Part shown: positions 1 through 7,152 of the stretch, piece after piece
How positions within the stretch are numbered: the first letter of the stretch is position 1
Layout of the letters: the number at the start of each line of letters is the position of its first letter
Source: Rickettsia typhi
GTDB taxonomy: Bacteria; Pseudomonadota; Alphaproteobacteria; Rickettsiales; UBA1997
NCBI GenBank assembly: GCA_945875925.1
Contig: CAMCME010000004.1
Coordinates: 1 to 53,081, forward strand
Direction of reading: 5' to 3'
Length of the DNA: 53,081 nucleotides
Translations under genes and position numbers: made by a program
Notes under the pieces: generated by a model
Told to the model about the DNA's origin: nothing
The model's database searches: none
Seen by the model: the letters and a program-made list of their open reading frames with translations, nothing else

Positions 1-60
1 TTAAAAAAAATAAATATATTCCAAAGCCACAAAAAAAGGCGCATAATCTTACTACTAATA

Positions 61-1221
61 ATGAATAAAAATTACGATTTAATTTGGCAGGCGCTAAATG
101 GCGTAACCTGCGGATCTCTTAAAATAAAGCTTCCAGAAGGTTTAGAAAAAAACTTTGTTGGAACTAATGCTGGTCCAAATGCTGAAATGGAAATAAAAGA
201 TTTTAATTTTATCGATTCCGTTATCGCTGGAGGTGATGTGGCACTGGGCGAGGGCTATATGCAAGGTTTATGGAAAAGTGAAGATTTAGAAAAGTTGCTT
301 ACTTTTTTTACTCTAAATGCTCACGCTTTAGAAGATTTTTTTCACGCCAGAAGATTTCAGGCTTTTCTGCTTTTTATCAAAAGTTTTTTGACCAAAAATA
401 CCAAAAGAGGCAGCAAAAAAAATATCGAAGCACATTATGATTTAGGAAATGATTTTTATCAGCTGTGGCTTGATGAAAGCATGACTTATTCAAGCGCATT
501 ATTTGACGATGACTCTTTTGATTTAAAGGCGGCGCAGCATAGAAAATATCAAAATATTTTACAAAAATTAAATGCTGGATCAGTGCTTGAAATTGGTTGT
601 GGCTGGGGTGGATTTGCGGAGGAAGCTGCGCAAAAAAATCATCAAGTAACTTGCCTGACAATTTCTCAAAAACAAAAAATTTATGCTCAAAACCGCCTAC
701 AGAAAATTGGCGCCCAAGATTTAGTAAAAATTAAACTTCAGGATTATCGCGAAGAAAACGCAATTTATGACAATGTGGTTTCAATTGAGATGTTTGAAGC
801 TGTTGGGCAAGAATATTGGGATCAATATTTTAAAGTTTTGAAGAACTGTTTGAAAGACAATGGCAAAGCAGTTTTGCAAATTATAACCATTGATGAGCAG
901 GTTTTTAAAGATTATGTCAATCGCGTTGACTTCATTCAAAAACATATTTTTCCAGGTGGAGTTTTGCCTTCAAAAACCATCATTCGCGGCCTTGCAGAAA
1001 AGCATGGCTTTAAATTAAAAAGCGAATTGGCTTTTGGCGAAGATTATGCCAAGACCCTTCTTTTGTGGCTTGAAACATTTGATCAAAAATATGCAGAAAT
1101 AGCCAAGCTTGGTTTCTCAGAAGAATTTATTCGCAAATGGCGTTTTTATTTGTCCTACTGCGCCGCAGGTTTTAGGGCAAAAAGAACTGATGTTGTGCAA
1201 TTTGAATTTGAGAAAATATAG
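61..1221 (+). CDS. cfa: Cyclopropane-fatty-acyl-phospholipid synthase family methyltransferase
   Basis: This 386-residue protein should transfer a methylene group from S-adenosylmethionine to double bonds of membrane phospholipid acyl chains. The SAM-binding motif VLEIGCGWGG lies at residues 175-184. It is preceded by the family block EAHYDLGNDFYQLWLDESMT (about 123-142) and followed by SIEMFEAVGQEYW. Length fits the family, and the N-terminal domain (about 1-110) is present. The gene is complete, but its last 33 codons also occur at 3481-3581 as the left part of a duplication flanking an inserted RM unit. In many bacteria a chalcone-isomerase-like secreted protein is a neighbour of cfa; here that gene (3582-4103) has been pushed 2.4 kb away. 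The family assignment is firm; the exact lipid substrate is not shown. Confidence 0.93.
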   Translation: MNKNYDLIWQALNGVTCGSLKIKLPEGLEKNFVGTNAGPNAEMEIKDFNFIDSVIAGGDVALGEGYMQGLWKSEDLEKLLTFFTLNAHALEDFFHARRFQAFLLFIKSFLTKNTKRGSKKNIEAHYDLGNDFYQLWLDESMTYSSALFDDDSFDLKAAQHRKYQNILQKLNAGSVLEIGCGWGGFAEEAAQKNHQVTCLTISQKQKIYAQNRLQKIGAQDLVKIKLQDYREENAIYDNVVSIEMFEAVGQEYWDQYFKVLKNCLKDNGKAVLQIITIDEQVFKDYVNRVDFIQKHIFPGGVLPSKTIIRGLAEKHGFKLKSELAFGEDYAKTLLLWLETFDQKYAEIAKLGFSEEFIRKWRFYLSYCAAGFRAKRTDVVQFEFEKI

Positions 1222-1281
1222 ATGAAAAAACTATTACTAAAAACGCTGATTTTTTTATTTTTAAGCAGCAACATTTTTGCT
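1121..1281 (+). repeat. Left copy of about 160-bp direct repeat flanking the type II RM unit
   Basis: The stretch covers the last 33 codons of cfa, its stop, and the first 20 codons of the next gene. It matches 3481-3641 without gaps. I count about 10 substitutions, most of them at third codon positions. The matching ends abruptly at both edges, which marks the borders of the inserted RM unit. The divergence says that the duplication is old, or that one copy came in with the RM unit from a related strain. Confidence 0.92.
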
Positions 1282-1323
1282 GTGTATCCCATATATTTGA
1301 TTGGAGAAATTAGTAAAAATTAA
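1222..1323 (+). pseudogene. Truncated 5' copy of the chalcone-isomerase-like gene (signal peptide only)
   Basis: The ATG directly follows the cfa stop codon. It opens a 33-codon frame whose first 20 residues (MKKLLLKTLIFLFLSSNIFA) are a near-copy of the signal peptide of the complete gene at 3582. After residue 20 the similarity stops and 13 unrelated residues lead to a TAA. It is the left remnant of the target gene, made when the RM unit was inserted. It might still be translated as a short secreted peptide, but a function is unlikely. Confidence 0.85.
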
Positions 1324-1387
1324 AAAAGAAAAAGGGTGAAAAGTAAGCTGAATGATATAAAGTTTTTCCACCAAAAATTTAACCTTT

Positions 1388-1403
1388 CTTACCTTTTGGT
1401 AAG
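1388..1403. promoter_or_regulatory. Small inverted repeat upstream of the type II methyltransferase
   Basis: The hexamers CTTACC and GGTAAG surround a TTTT spacer 16 bp before the methyltransferase ATG. The position would suit an operator or a leader hairpin that limits methyltransferase expression. Some SsoII/EcoRII-type methyltransferases repress their own gene. No separate controller protein gene is visible. A regulatory role is inference. Confidence 0.3.
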
Positions 1404-1418
1404 TAAAAAATGTAATGA

Positions 1419-2423
1419 ATGATGATGAAAAATAATCATAATTTTAAGTTTATCGATCTATTTGCAGGCGTAGGAGGAATAAGGCTGGGCTTTGAAGATA
1501 TTGGAGAGTGTGTTTTTTCTTCTGAGTGGGATAAACATGCGCAAATTACTTACGAGGCTAATTTTGGAGATGCGCCAAATGGAGATATTACTTTAATAGA
1601 TGAAAAAGATATTCCTAGCTTTGATATATTGCTTGGTGGATTTCCATGTCAGCCGTTTTCTAACGCTGGTCTCAAAATGGGGTTTGAAGATACAAGGGGG
1701 ACTCTATTTTTTCATATTGCAAGAATCATAAATCATCACAAGCCAAGGATAGTTTTTTTAGAGAATGTAAAGGGGCTAAAGAGTCATAACAAAGGCAATA
1801 CTTATAGAACTATTCAGAACACTTTAGAGGACATGGGGTACAATGTTTACTCGCAAGTTCTTAATGCTAGAGATTTTGGAGTTCCTCAGAATAGAGAGAG
1901 GATTTATATAATAGGGTTTTTGGATAATGTGGATTTTTCTTTTCCAAAGCCATTATTTAAGAGTGTTAAGGTAGGTGACATATTGGAAAATAATGTATCC
2001 GAGAAGTACACAATATCAGATAGGCTATGGGCTGGTCATCAAAGAAGAAAGAAAGAACATATCGAAAAAGGCAATGGTTTCGGCTACTCTATTTTTAATG
2101 AGGATTCATTGTACACTAGCACCATTTCAGCCAGATATTACAAAGATGGTTCAGAAATTTTGATTAAACAAGAAGGTAAAAATCCAAGAAAATTAACACC
2201 TAGAGAGGCGGCAAGATTGCAAGGTTTTCCAGATGATTTTAAGATTGTGGTTAGTGATACTCAAGCCTATAAGCAGTTTGGAAACAGCGTTTGCGTCCCA
2301 GTGATAAGAGCATTGTCTAATCAAATCAAATTATCACTAGAGAAGCCGCGAAATAAATATAAACTAAGAGAATTAGACTTATTCAATTATACTTATGAAG
2401 ATAGAAAAATTGCAGCTTTCTAA
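1419..2423 (+). CDS. DNA (cytosine-5)-methyltransferase of a type II RM system
   Basis: This 334-residue protein carries the m5C methyltransferase motifs in canonical order. They are motif I FIDLFAGVGG (11-20), motif IV GGFPCQPFSNAG with catalytic Cys77, motif VI ENVKGL, motif VIII QNRERIYIIGF, motif IX region LTPREAARLQGFPDDF, and motif X QFGNSVCVPVI. The target-recognition region between VIII and IX is short, as in single-specificity enzymes. It should methylate the site cut by the adjacent nuclease (2503-3396), and both are framed by a direct repeat. Three consecutive ATG codons open the gene and I use the first; no clear ribosome binding site separates them. The sequence specificity is not proven. 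The partner nuclease suggests a CCWGG or CCNGG-type target. Confidence 0.95.
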   Translation: MMMKNNHNFKFIDLFAGVGGIRLGFEDIGECVFSSEWDKHAQITYEANFGDAPNGDITLIDEKDIPSFDILLGGFPCQPFSNAGLKMGFEDTRGTLFFHIARIINHHKPRIVFLENVKGLKSHNKGNTYRTIQNTLEDMGYNVYSQVLNARDFGVPQNRERIYIIGFLDNVDFSFPKPLFKSVKVGDILENNVSEKYTISDRLWAGHQRRKKEHIEKGNGFGYSIFNEDSLYTSTISARYYKDGSEILIKQEGKNPRKLTPREAARLQGFPDDFKIVVSDTQAYKQFGNSVCVPVIRALSNQIKLSLEKPRNKYKLRELDLFNYTYEDRKIAAF

Positions 2424-2502
2424 GTAAAAGAAAGATATTAATTTTCAATTTTATGTTTTACTGAAATTTATTACGAAGCTTCAGGCTAGCGATGCTCAAG
2501 AG

Positions 2503-3396
2503 ATGCTAATGACTGAGAATATTGCTTTGCTAAAAAGCAATCCAGCTTCTCTTATAGAAAGTTTAAAAAAAATATTTATCAAATCCCAAGAGAAGTCTGA
2601 GTATATTAAAGAAATATGCGAAAGACTCTCTAGCTCTGATGATATAGAGCTTTTTGATTTTAGTTTAAAACTGCATCAGATTAAGGGTTTATTGTTATAT
2701 GAGGCTAAAATGTCTGATGTTATAAACACTAATAAGTTGTCAGATTTAGATCCATTATCTCTTGAGTATGATAGAATATCTGTATTAAAGCCTTATGGAA
2801 CAAGAGTTAGCGGCGCATTACTAACATTATTATTTTTTGAGAAACTTGATAATAATGAGACAAATTTTATGTCAAAAGATTCATGTGATTTGATTGATAG
2901 CATTTCTAAATCGGCTATACATTTTAAGAAAAAAGGGTTGGAATCAAATCAGATTTTCATGCTCATATTTAATGAGTCTATTGATCAATCAATTAAATCT
3001 GACTCGGGATCAAACTACGAGAGTAGAATACAATCTGTTCTGGACAGGGCTGGTGTAAAGAATGTCACTAAAGCTCATGATAAGAATGATAAAAGTACAG
3101 AGTATGATTTTTTCTTTGAATTAGATAATAAAACTTACGGAATAGGTGCAAAAAGAACTCTTAGAGAAAGATACAAACAATTTATTAAGACTTCATTTAC
3201 GAGTAAAATAGATGTAAGTATTGAGATTACTCTTGGCTTAGATCTTAATGAGGAGAAAGCCAAAACGATTACTGGTCATGGAACATATATTTTTGTTGCT
3301 GATGAAGTTTATAAGACTAGAGATTTTTTAAGAAAAATTGACAAAGTTTATTCAGTAAAAGATTTAAACCTTAAAACTCTTAAAAAATTAGGATAA
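2503..3396 (+). CDS. Type II restriction endonuclease, EcoRII/PspGI/SsoII-like
   Basis: This 297-residue protein is probably the cleaving partner of the upstream m5C methyltransferase. Near the C-terminus it has E173 (in NYESRIQSVL), an EYDFFFELDN strand at 200-209 and then GIGAKRTLRERYKQF at 213-227. The last motif matches the A-K-x-T-x-R-E-R-W-x-Q signature of the EcoRII/PspGI/SsoII nucleases. There the lysine belongs to the PD-(D/E)xK active site and the following residues contact the CC-GG half-sites. The N-terminal 160 residues are helical and not recognised. ATG 2503 and ATG 2509 are equally possible starts. No frameshift or stop is seen, so the enzyme may be active. Confidence 0.8.
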   Translation: MLMTENIALLKSNPASLIESLKKIFIKSQEKSEYIKEICERLSSSDDIELFDFSLKLHQIKGLLLYEAKMSDVINTNKLSDLDPLSLEYDRISVLKPYGTRVSGALLTLLFFEKLDNNETNFMSKDSCDLIDSISKSAIHFKKKGLESNQIFMLIFNESIDQSIKSDSGSNYESRIQSVLDRAGVKNVTKAHDKNDKSTEYDFFFELDNKTYGIGAKRTLRERYKQFIKTSFTSKIDVSIEITLGLDLNEEKAKTITGHGTYIFVADEVYKTRDFLRKIDKVYSVKDLNLKTLKKLG

Positions 3397-3401
3397 TATA
3401 A

Positions 3402-3581
3402 ATGATCACAGATGTAATGAGTGAAGACAATCAACCTCGATATTTTTTAGATCACTTTAAAATAGACAAATCCAAACTTAAAGAATTTATTCGCAAATGG
3501 CGTTTTTATTTGTCTTACTGCGCTGCGGGTTTCAGGGCTAAAAGAACTGATGTTGTGCAATTTGAATTTGAGAAAATTTAG
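3402..3581 (+). pseudogene. Chimeric ORF: 5' end of an unidentified gene fused in frame to the cfa tail
   Basis: This 59-codon frame starts 3 bp after the restriction nuclease stop. Residues 1-27 end in PRYFLDHFKIDKSKLK and do not belong to cfa. Residues 28-59 (from EFIRKWRFYL) are identical to the C-terminus of the cfa product, in the same frame. The first part closely matches the remnant after hsdR (21447-21512: PQYFSDHFKIDKSKLK), including the ATGTAATGA at its start. It is therefore the beginning of a gene associated with RM loci, cut off at the insertion border. I do not recognise the full-length protein. The fusion is probably non-functional. Confidence 0.75.
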
Positions 3582-3641
3582 ATGAAAAAACTGTTACTAA
3601 AAACGCTGATTTTTTTATTTTTAAGCAGCAGCGTTTTTGCC
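3481..3641 (+). repeat. Right copy of the direct repeat flanking the type II RM unit
   Basis: This is the partner of 1121-1281. It contains the decapitated cfa 3' end and the intact start of the chalcone-isomerase-like gene. The left border falls exactly after the DHFKIDKSKLK coding segment. The right end passes without a break into the complete gene, so this copy keeps the original downstream context, while the left copy keeps the original upstream context. Confidence 0.92.
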
Positions 3642-4103
3642 GCAGAAATGCCACAAGTGGTTGCAAAAAACTTTCAAACTCCTTTTTTAATTGGTTCTTC
3701 AAGCCTTAACTTTATTGGCTTTAAGGTTTATGACATTGCACTTTGGTCGGAAGATAAAAACTTTTCTTACAACAAAAAATTCGCGGTTTTTATTCGCTAT
3801 AACATGAATTTTTCTAAAGAAGATTTGGCCAAAAAATCAATTGAAGAAATTGAGAAGCTGCATGTTTTAAGTGAACAAGAACGAGAAAATTATCTGACAC
3901 AACTAACAAAAATTTTCACTTCGGTTAAAAAAGGCGACGAAAAATTAGCCATATTTTCGCCAAACCAAACTGTAGAAATGTTCTATAATAACAATCTCAC
4001 CGGCAAAATATCCAACCCAAAGCTGGCAAGGCTTTTCATAGATATTTGGCTAGATGAAAAAGGCTCTTATCCAAAAGTTACAAGAGAGATTTTGGGGAAG
4101 TAA
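3582..4103 (+). CDS. Secreted chalcone-isomerase-like protein
   Basis: This 173-residue protein has a signal peptide (residues 1-20, cleavage likely after VFA). The mature part contains FLIGSSSLNFIGFKVYDIALW, then YNMNFSKEDLAKKSIEEIEK, typical of the bacterial chalcone-isomerase-like family (Pfam Chalcone_3 type). Members often sit beside cfa and may act in envelope lipid metabolism; no plant-type flavonoid isomerase activity is implied. Before the RM insertion the gene lay directly behind cfa, with the ATG next to the cfa stop, as the left repeat copy shows. It is now separated from the cfa promoter and needs its own promoter or readthrough from the RM genes. Confidence 0.8.
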   Translation: MKKLLLKTLIFLFLSSSVFAAEMPQVVAKNFQTPFLIGSSSLNFIGFKVYDIALWSEDKNFSYNKKFAVFIRYNMNFSKEDLAKKSIEEIEKLHVLSEQERENYLTQLTKIFTSVKKGDEKLAIFSPNQTVEMFYNNNLTGKISNPKLARLFIDIWLDEKGSYPKVTREILGK

Positions 4104-4194
4104 GTTTGGTAGGAAAATTGAATAAAAAGAATGCAAAAATTATAACGCCAAACAAAATACCGCAGCGAATTGCTCTTAACTAAACTCTGCCAGC

Positions 4195-5132
4195 ATGATA
4201 GATATTAAATATTCCAAAGAATATAGACAGAAACTCGGATTTAACAATCAAGATGGGGTAAAAAAGTTTTTTGGTGCAAAGGACATAATTCCGGATGTTG
4301 ATTATAGCTATATTGAACTTCTTAATTCTATACCAAACTAAAAATCTATTGATCGCAGTAGCAAGGTATTTTTGAGGGAAAATTAAAACTTAAAAAAACT
4401 TGCTGTATCAATATACTGCTGGTTTTTTTAAGTTTTAATTTTTACCAAAAAGATGAAGCTAATGCGATCAATAGATTTTTAGTTTGGTATAGGTTATCAG
4501 AGATAGTGAGAAAGATGAATGATGTGGTTAACGAAAACATTAAGCTGCAAGATTTAGAGTCTTTTATTGAGAAAAATATATTACAAATTTCTGCAAAACT
4601 AAAAGAAAATAACATAATAAATAAGCTTAATAATCAGGGTAGAAGACCAGAAGAGGTGTATTTTTCGTGGATGAGAGGATTTGTTATTTCAGCTTATTTT
4701 CTAAATCCAATAAGCGTTATATTTGGAGTTGATGAGAAAAGCGTAAGTCTGGTGGGTGATGATGATTTTAGTGAAATTGAGACATTTAAAAGAACCCCAA
4801 AAGCTGATTTGGAAGTTACTTTAGGAAATAATCAGAAAGTTAGAATAGAAGTTCAATCAGGGTTTCAAGGCATCAATGATATAAAGCAACACAAAGTGCT
4901 GGAAGCCAAAAAAATTAATAGAGAGTTAGGATTTTTATCTGTTGTTATTCACTTCGATTTATTTAATGGCCAAGTTGCTTTTGTTCAAACAGACAACATA
5001 AATGATGAAGATGTAAATTGGATCACAAGGCAACAGATGGAAGGTCAGACCGTTTTTAATATAGACCAAAATTACTTTATTTGGAAATTAACCGACTCTG
5101 TTCCAGAGATTACAGATTTCTTAAATTATTAG
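4195..5132 (+). pseudogene. Type II restriction endonuclease gene split by a miniature transposable element
   Basis: Codons 1-45 run from ATG 4195 and hit a stop inside the element. The remainder (4492-5132) could restart at GTG 4506 or ATG 4515. Deleting 161 bp (one TA plus the element, 4331-4491) joins AAT-TCT to AGG-TTA and gives one continuous frame of about 258 codons ending next to the methyltransferase at 5136. The 3' part contains NNQGRRPEEVYFSWMRG and a nuclease-like strand pair, KADLEV and RIEVQSGFQGINDIKQHKV. This fits a PD-(D/E)xK-type active site with Gln in place of Lys. The pairing with an m5C methyltransferase 3 bp downstream supports a restriction enzyme. I cannot name its family or recognition site with confidence. 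Confidence 0.8.
4329..4491. mobile_element. Miniature inverted-repeat element, copy 1 (TA target), inside the nuclease gene
   Basis: The termini are perfect inverted repeats of 29 bp, beginning TATACCAAACTAAAAATC and ending with its complement, and flanked by TA on both sides. There is no coding capacity. Internal blocks (GTATTTTTGAGG near the left end, CCAAAAAGATGAAGCTAA near the right end) recur in the copies at 33883 and 49038. The TA duplication is the target preference of IS630/Tc1-mariner transposases. No such transposase gene is in this window, so it must have been supplied from elsewhere. Confidence 0.88.
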
Positions 5133-5135
5133 CTT

Positions 5136-6353
5136 ATGAGCAATAAAAAAATCAAAGTAGTGGACCTATTCTGTGGAGTTGGTGGCTTAAGTTATGGCTT
5201 TGCAAAAGATGAGAAATTTCAAATTATAGCAGCCAATGAAATTTTGCCTAATATGGCTAAAGCTTATGAGTTAAATCACCCAGGCGTTAAGGTATATTGC
5301 AAAGATATAAAAGATTTTGGAATTTGCGATTTAATAAAAGATTTTAATTTAAAAGAAGGAGAAGTGGACTTGGTTGTTGGAGGTCCGCCATGTCAGGCAT
5401 ATTCAACTGTTGGAAAAAGGCTGATTGATGATCCTAGAGGAAAGTTATTTCAAGAATATTACAGGGTATTGAAAGAAATTAATCCTAAAATTTTTGTTTT
5501 TGAAAATGTTAAGGGACTTCTTTCAATGCAGAAGGGAGAATTATTCAATACCATAATTTCTTTGTTTAAATCACTTAACTACAGCATTTCATTTAAAGTT
5601 CTTAACTCTGCTGATTATGGAGTTCCGCAGATTAGAGAAAGAGTTTTTATAGTTGGAACTAGATTAAATAATGCCTTTTCTTATCCAAATTCAACTCATG
5701 CAAGCAAAGAAAAAAACATAAAGGAAATCTTAGAACCTTACTTAAATATTTCAGATGCGATAGGAGACTTGCCATTTATAAAGTCTGGAGAAGAAAGTTT
5801 TGTTTATCAGACCTCGCCGCAAAATCCATTCCAAGAAATGATGCGGAAAGATGCGCCAAGAAAATTGATGGATCACAATGCTCCAAAGAATAACGAGAAG
5901 TTAGTTAAAATAATGGAGCAATTACCAGATGGTGGAACGCCCCTAGATTTGCCAGAAAATTTAAGACCAAAAAGTGGCTTTGCTAACACATATTGCAGGC
6001 TTTGGTGGAATAGACCAAGTACAACTATAACCAGAAATTTTAGCACTCCTTCATCATCCAGATGCATACATCCAAAAGCACCTAGGCCATTAACTACAAG
6101 AGAAGGTGCAAGAATTCAGTGCTTTCCAGATGACTATATTTTTTATGGTTCTAGAAGTGACAAAAATTTACAAATAGGTAATGCGGTACCGCCACTTGTG
6201 TCGATAGCGATAAAGAATGCGATATTGCAGCATATTGCAAAAGAAGAGTTAGATCAAAAAAATATCAATCAAAGATGCGTTGAAATAAAGCCTACCAAAA
6301 TATTTCCAAGGTCTTCTCAGCAAGATGGAGTCAGTTTTAACATTCATGCCTAA
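5136..6353 (+). CDS. DNA (cytosine-5)-methyltransferase of a second type II RM system, now without intact nuclease
   Basis: This 405-residue protein has motif I VVDLFCGVGG (8-17), motif IV VGGPPCQAYSTVGKR with catalytic Cys86, motif VI FENVKGL (122-128), and motif VIII QIRERVFIVG. The closing block is LTTREGARIQCFPDDY followed by LQIGNAVPPL. A target-recognition region of about 120 residues lies between motifs VIII and IX. The start is 3 bp after the nuclease frame, so the two were co-transcribed. With the nuclease gene broken, it now acts as an orphan methyltransferase. Possible remaining roles are protecting the genome from an incoming enzyme of the same specificity, or marking DNA. Its specificity cannot be read from the sequence. 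Confidence 0.95.
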   Translation: MSNKKIKVVDLFCGVGGLSYGFAKDEKFQIIAANEILPNMAKAYELNHPGVKVYCKDIKDFGICDLIKDFNLKEGEVDLVVGGPPCQAYSTVGKRLIDDPRGKLFQEYYRVLKEINPKIFVFENVKGLLSMQKGELFNTIISLFKSLNYSISFKVLNSADYGVPQIRERVFIVGTRLNNAFSYPNSTHASKEKNIKEILEPYLNISDAIGDLPFIKSGEESFVYQTSPQNPFQEMMRKDAPRKLMDHNAPKNNEKLVKIMEQLPDGGTPLDLPENLRPKSGFANTYCRLWWNRPSTTITRNFSTPSSSRCIHPKAPRPLTTREGARIQCFPDDYIFYGSRSDKNLQIGNAVPPLVSIAIKNAILQHIAKEELDQKNINQRCVEIKPTKIFPRSSQQDGVSFNIHA

Positions 6354-6554
6354 ATAAAATTTGAAATGAAAGTGAGGTCGGCATTACAAATGAAGACCTG
6401 AGGAGGTTATTGGGGTTGAGTTAACTCCGTTGGAGATTTCAATTTTTTCTCACCATCAATCAAACTATTAAGAAACTTTAGCATCATTTTATTGTAAAAA
6501 TGATTTGTCCTAGCCCCCAAAATCCCCGCCACTTAAATGGAGACTTTTTATTTT

Positions 6555-6616
6555 CAATCAAGACTGATTTGCCAAAATATTTAAATTTTTAATATTGGCA
6601 AACCTGTTTTGATTTA
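6555..6616. repeat. Imperfect 62-bp palindrome
   Basis: The arms CAATCAAGACTGATTTGCCA and the complement of TTGGCAAACCTGTTTTGATT surround an AT-rich centre. There is no T-run beyond the stem. It looks like a dispersed palindromic repeat, not a terminator. Confidence 0.5.
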
Positions 6617-6756
6617 AGAATTTTTTGGTGGCAATGTTGTTTAAAGGTAATTCAAAAGAGAATTAGTAAAAAAAGCTCACCACGATTTTTATCTTCCAAT
6701 TACTTAGTTGATTTTTACGCACCATGAGGTGCGGCACGCTTTGCTGGGATCCCCGA

Positions 6757-6799
6757 TATACCAAATCAAACAATATCAATAGATTTTAGATTTGGTATA
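6757..6799. mobile_element. Internally deleted miniature element, copy 2 (43 bp)
   Basis: It runs from TATACCAAATC to GATTTGGTATA with only a short middle part left. The right end (CAATAGATTTTAGATTTGGTATA in two blocks) resembles the right end of the copy at 4329-4491. TA borders both ends. It is a collapsed member of the same family. Confidence 0.65.
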
Positions 6800-6840
6800 A
6801 ATTCAAATTTCAAAGGGTTGAAGATGAACTTCTAATTGTT

Positions 6841-7152
6841 ATGTTGATATTTCAACTAACCCAATTGCCATCCATGATCAATAAAAAAATTATCCCCAAT
6901 CTAATTTCTTCAATCATTTCAATATTAATGATTGTGCTATTCATCTTTCTGCTGCCATCAATTCTAATCGTGCTGGCCGTGCTTATTTTATTTACCATCA
7001 TCGCTGCCATTATTTTCAGATTTATGATTGGTAAAAAATCAAAAATAAATTTTGTCTATGTAAAGCAAAGCAGTAGCGACGAAGGAGAAATAATAGATGA
7101 AATTCACGAAATGAAAGATGTTACCAATAGCAGCAAATCCATCAAAAATTAA
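6841..7152 (+). CDS. Small hypothetical membrane protein
   Basis: This 103-residue frame has a strongly hydrophobic core (residues about 20-65, two membrane helices by eye). The polar, acidic tail contains SSDEGEIIDEIHEMKDV. I do not recognise a family. ATG 6874 (MINKKIIPNL) is an alternative start. The 3' end overlaps the convergent metallophosphoesterase stop by 4 bp. The contrast between hydrophobic core and charged tail makes a real gene plausible. Confidence 0.5.
   Translation: MLIFQLTQLPSMINKKIIPNLISSIISILMIVLFIFLLPSILIVLAVLILFTIIAAIIFRFMIGKKSKINFVYVKQSSSDEGEIIDEIHEMKDVTNSSKSIKN

Larger units (their letters stand above)
6354..6840. other. Gene-free stretch with repeat debris
   Basis: No convincing coding frame lies here. 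The segment CCTAGCCCCCAAAATCCCC near 6510 recurs almost unchanged near 52940. A palindrome (6555-6616) and a collapsed miniature element (6757-6799) are listed separately. The stretch marks the right edge of the type II RM region. Confidence 0.6.
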
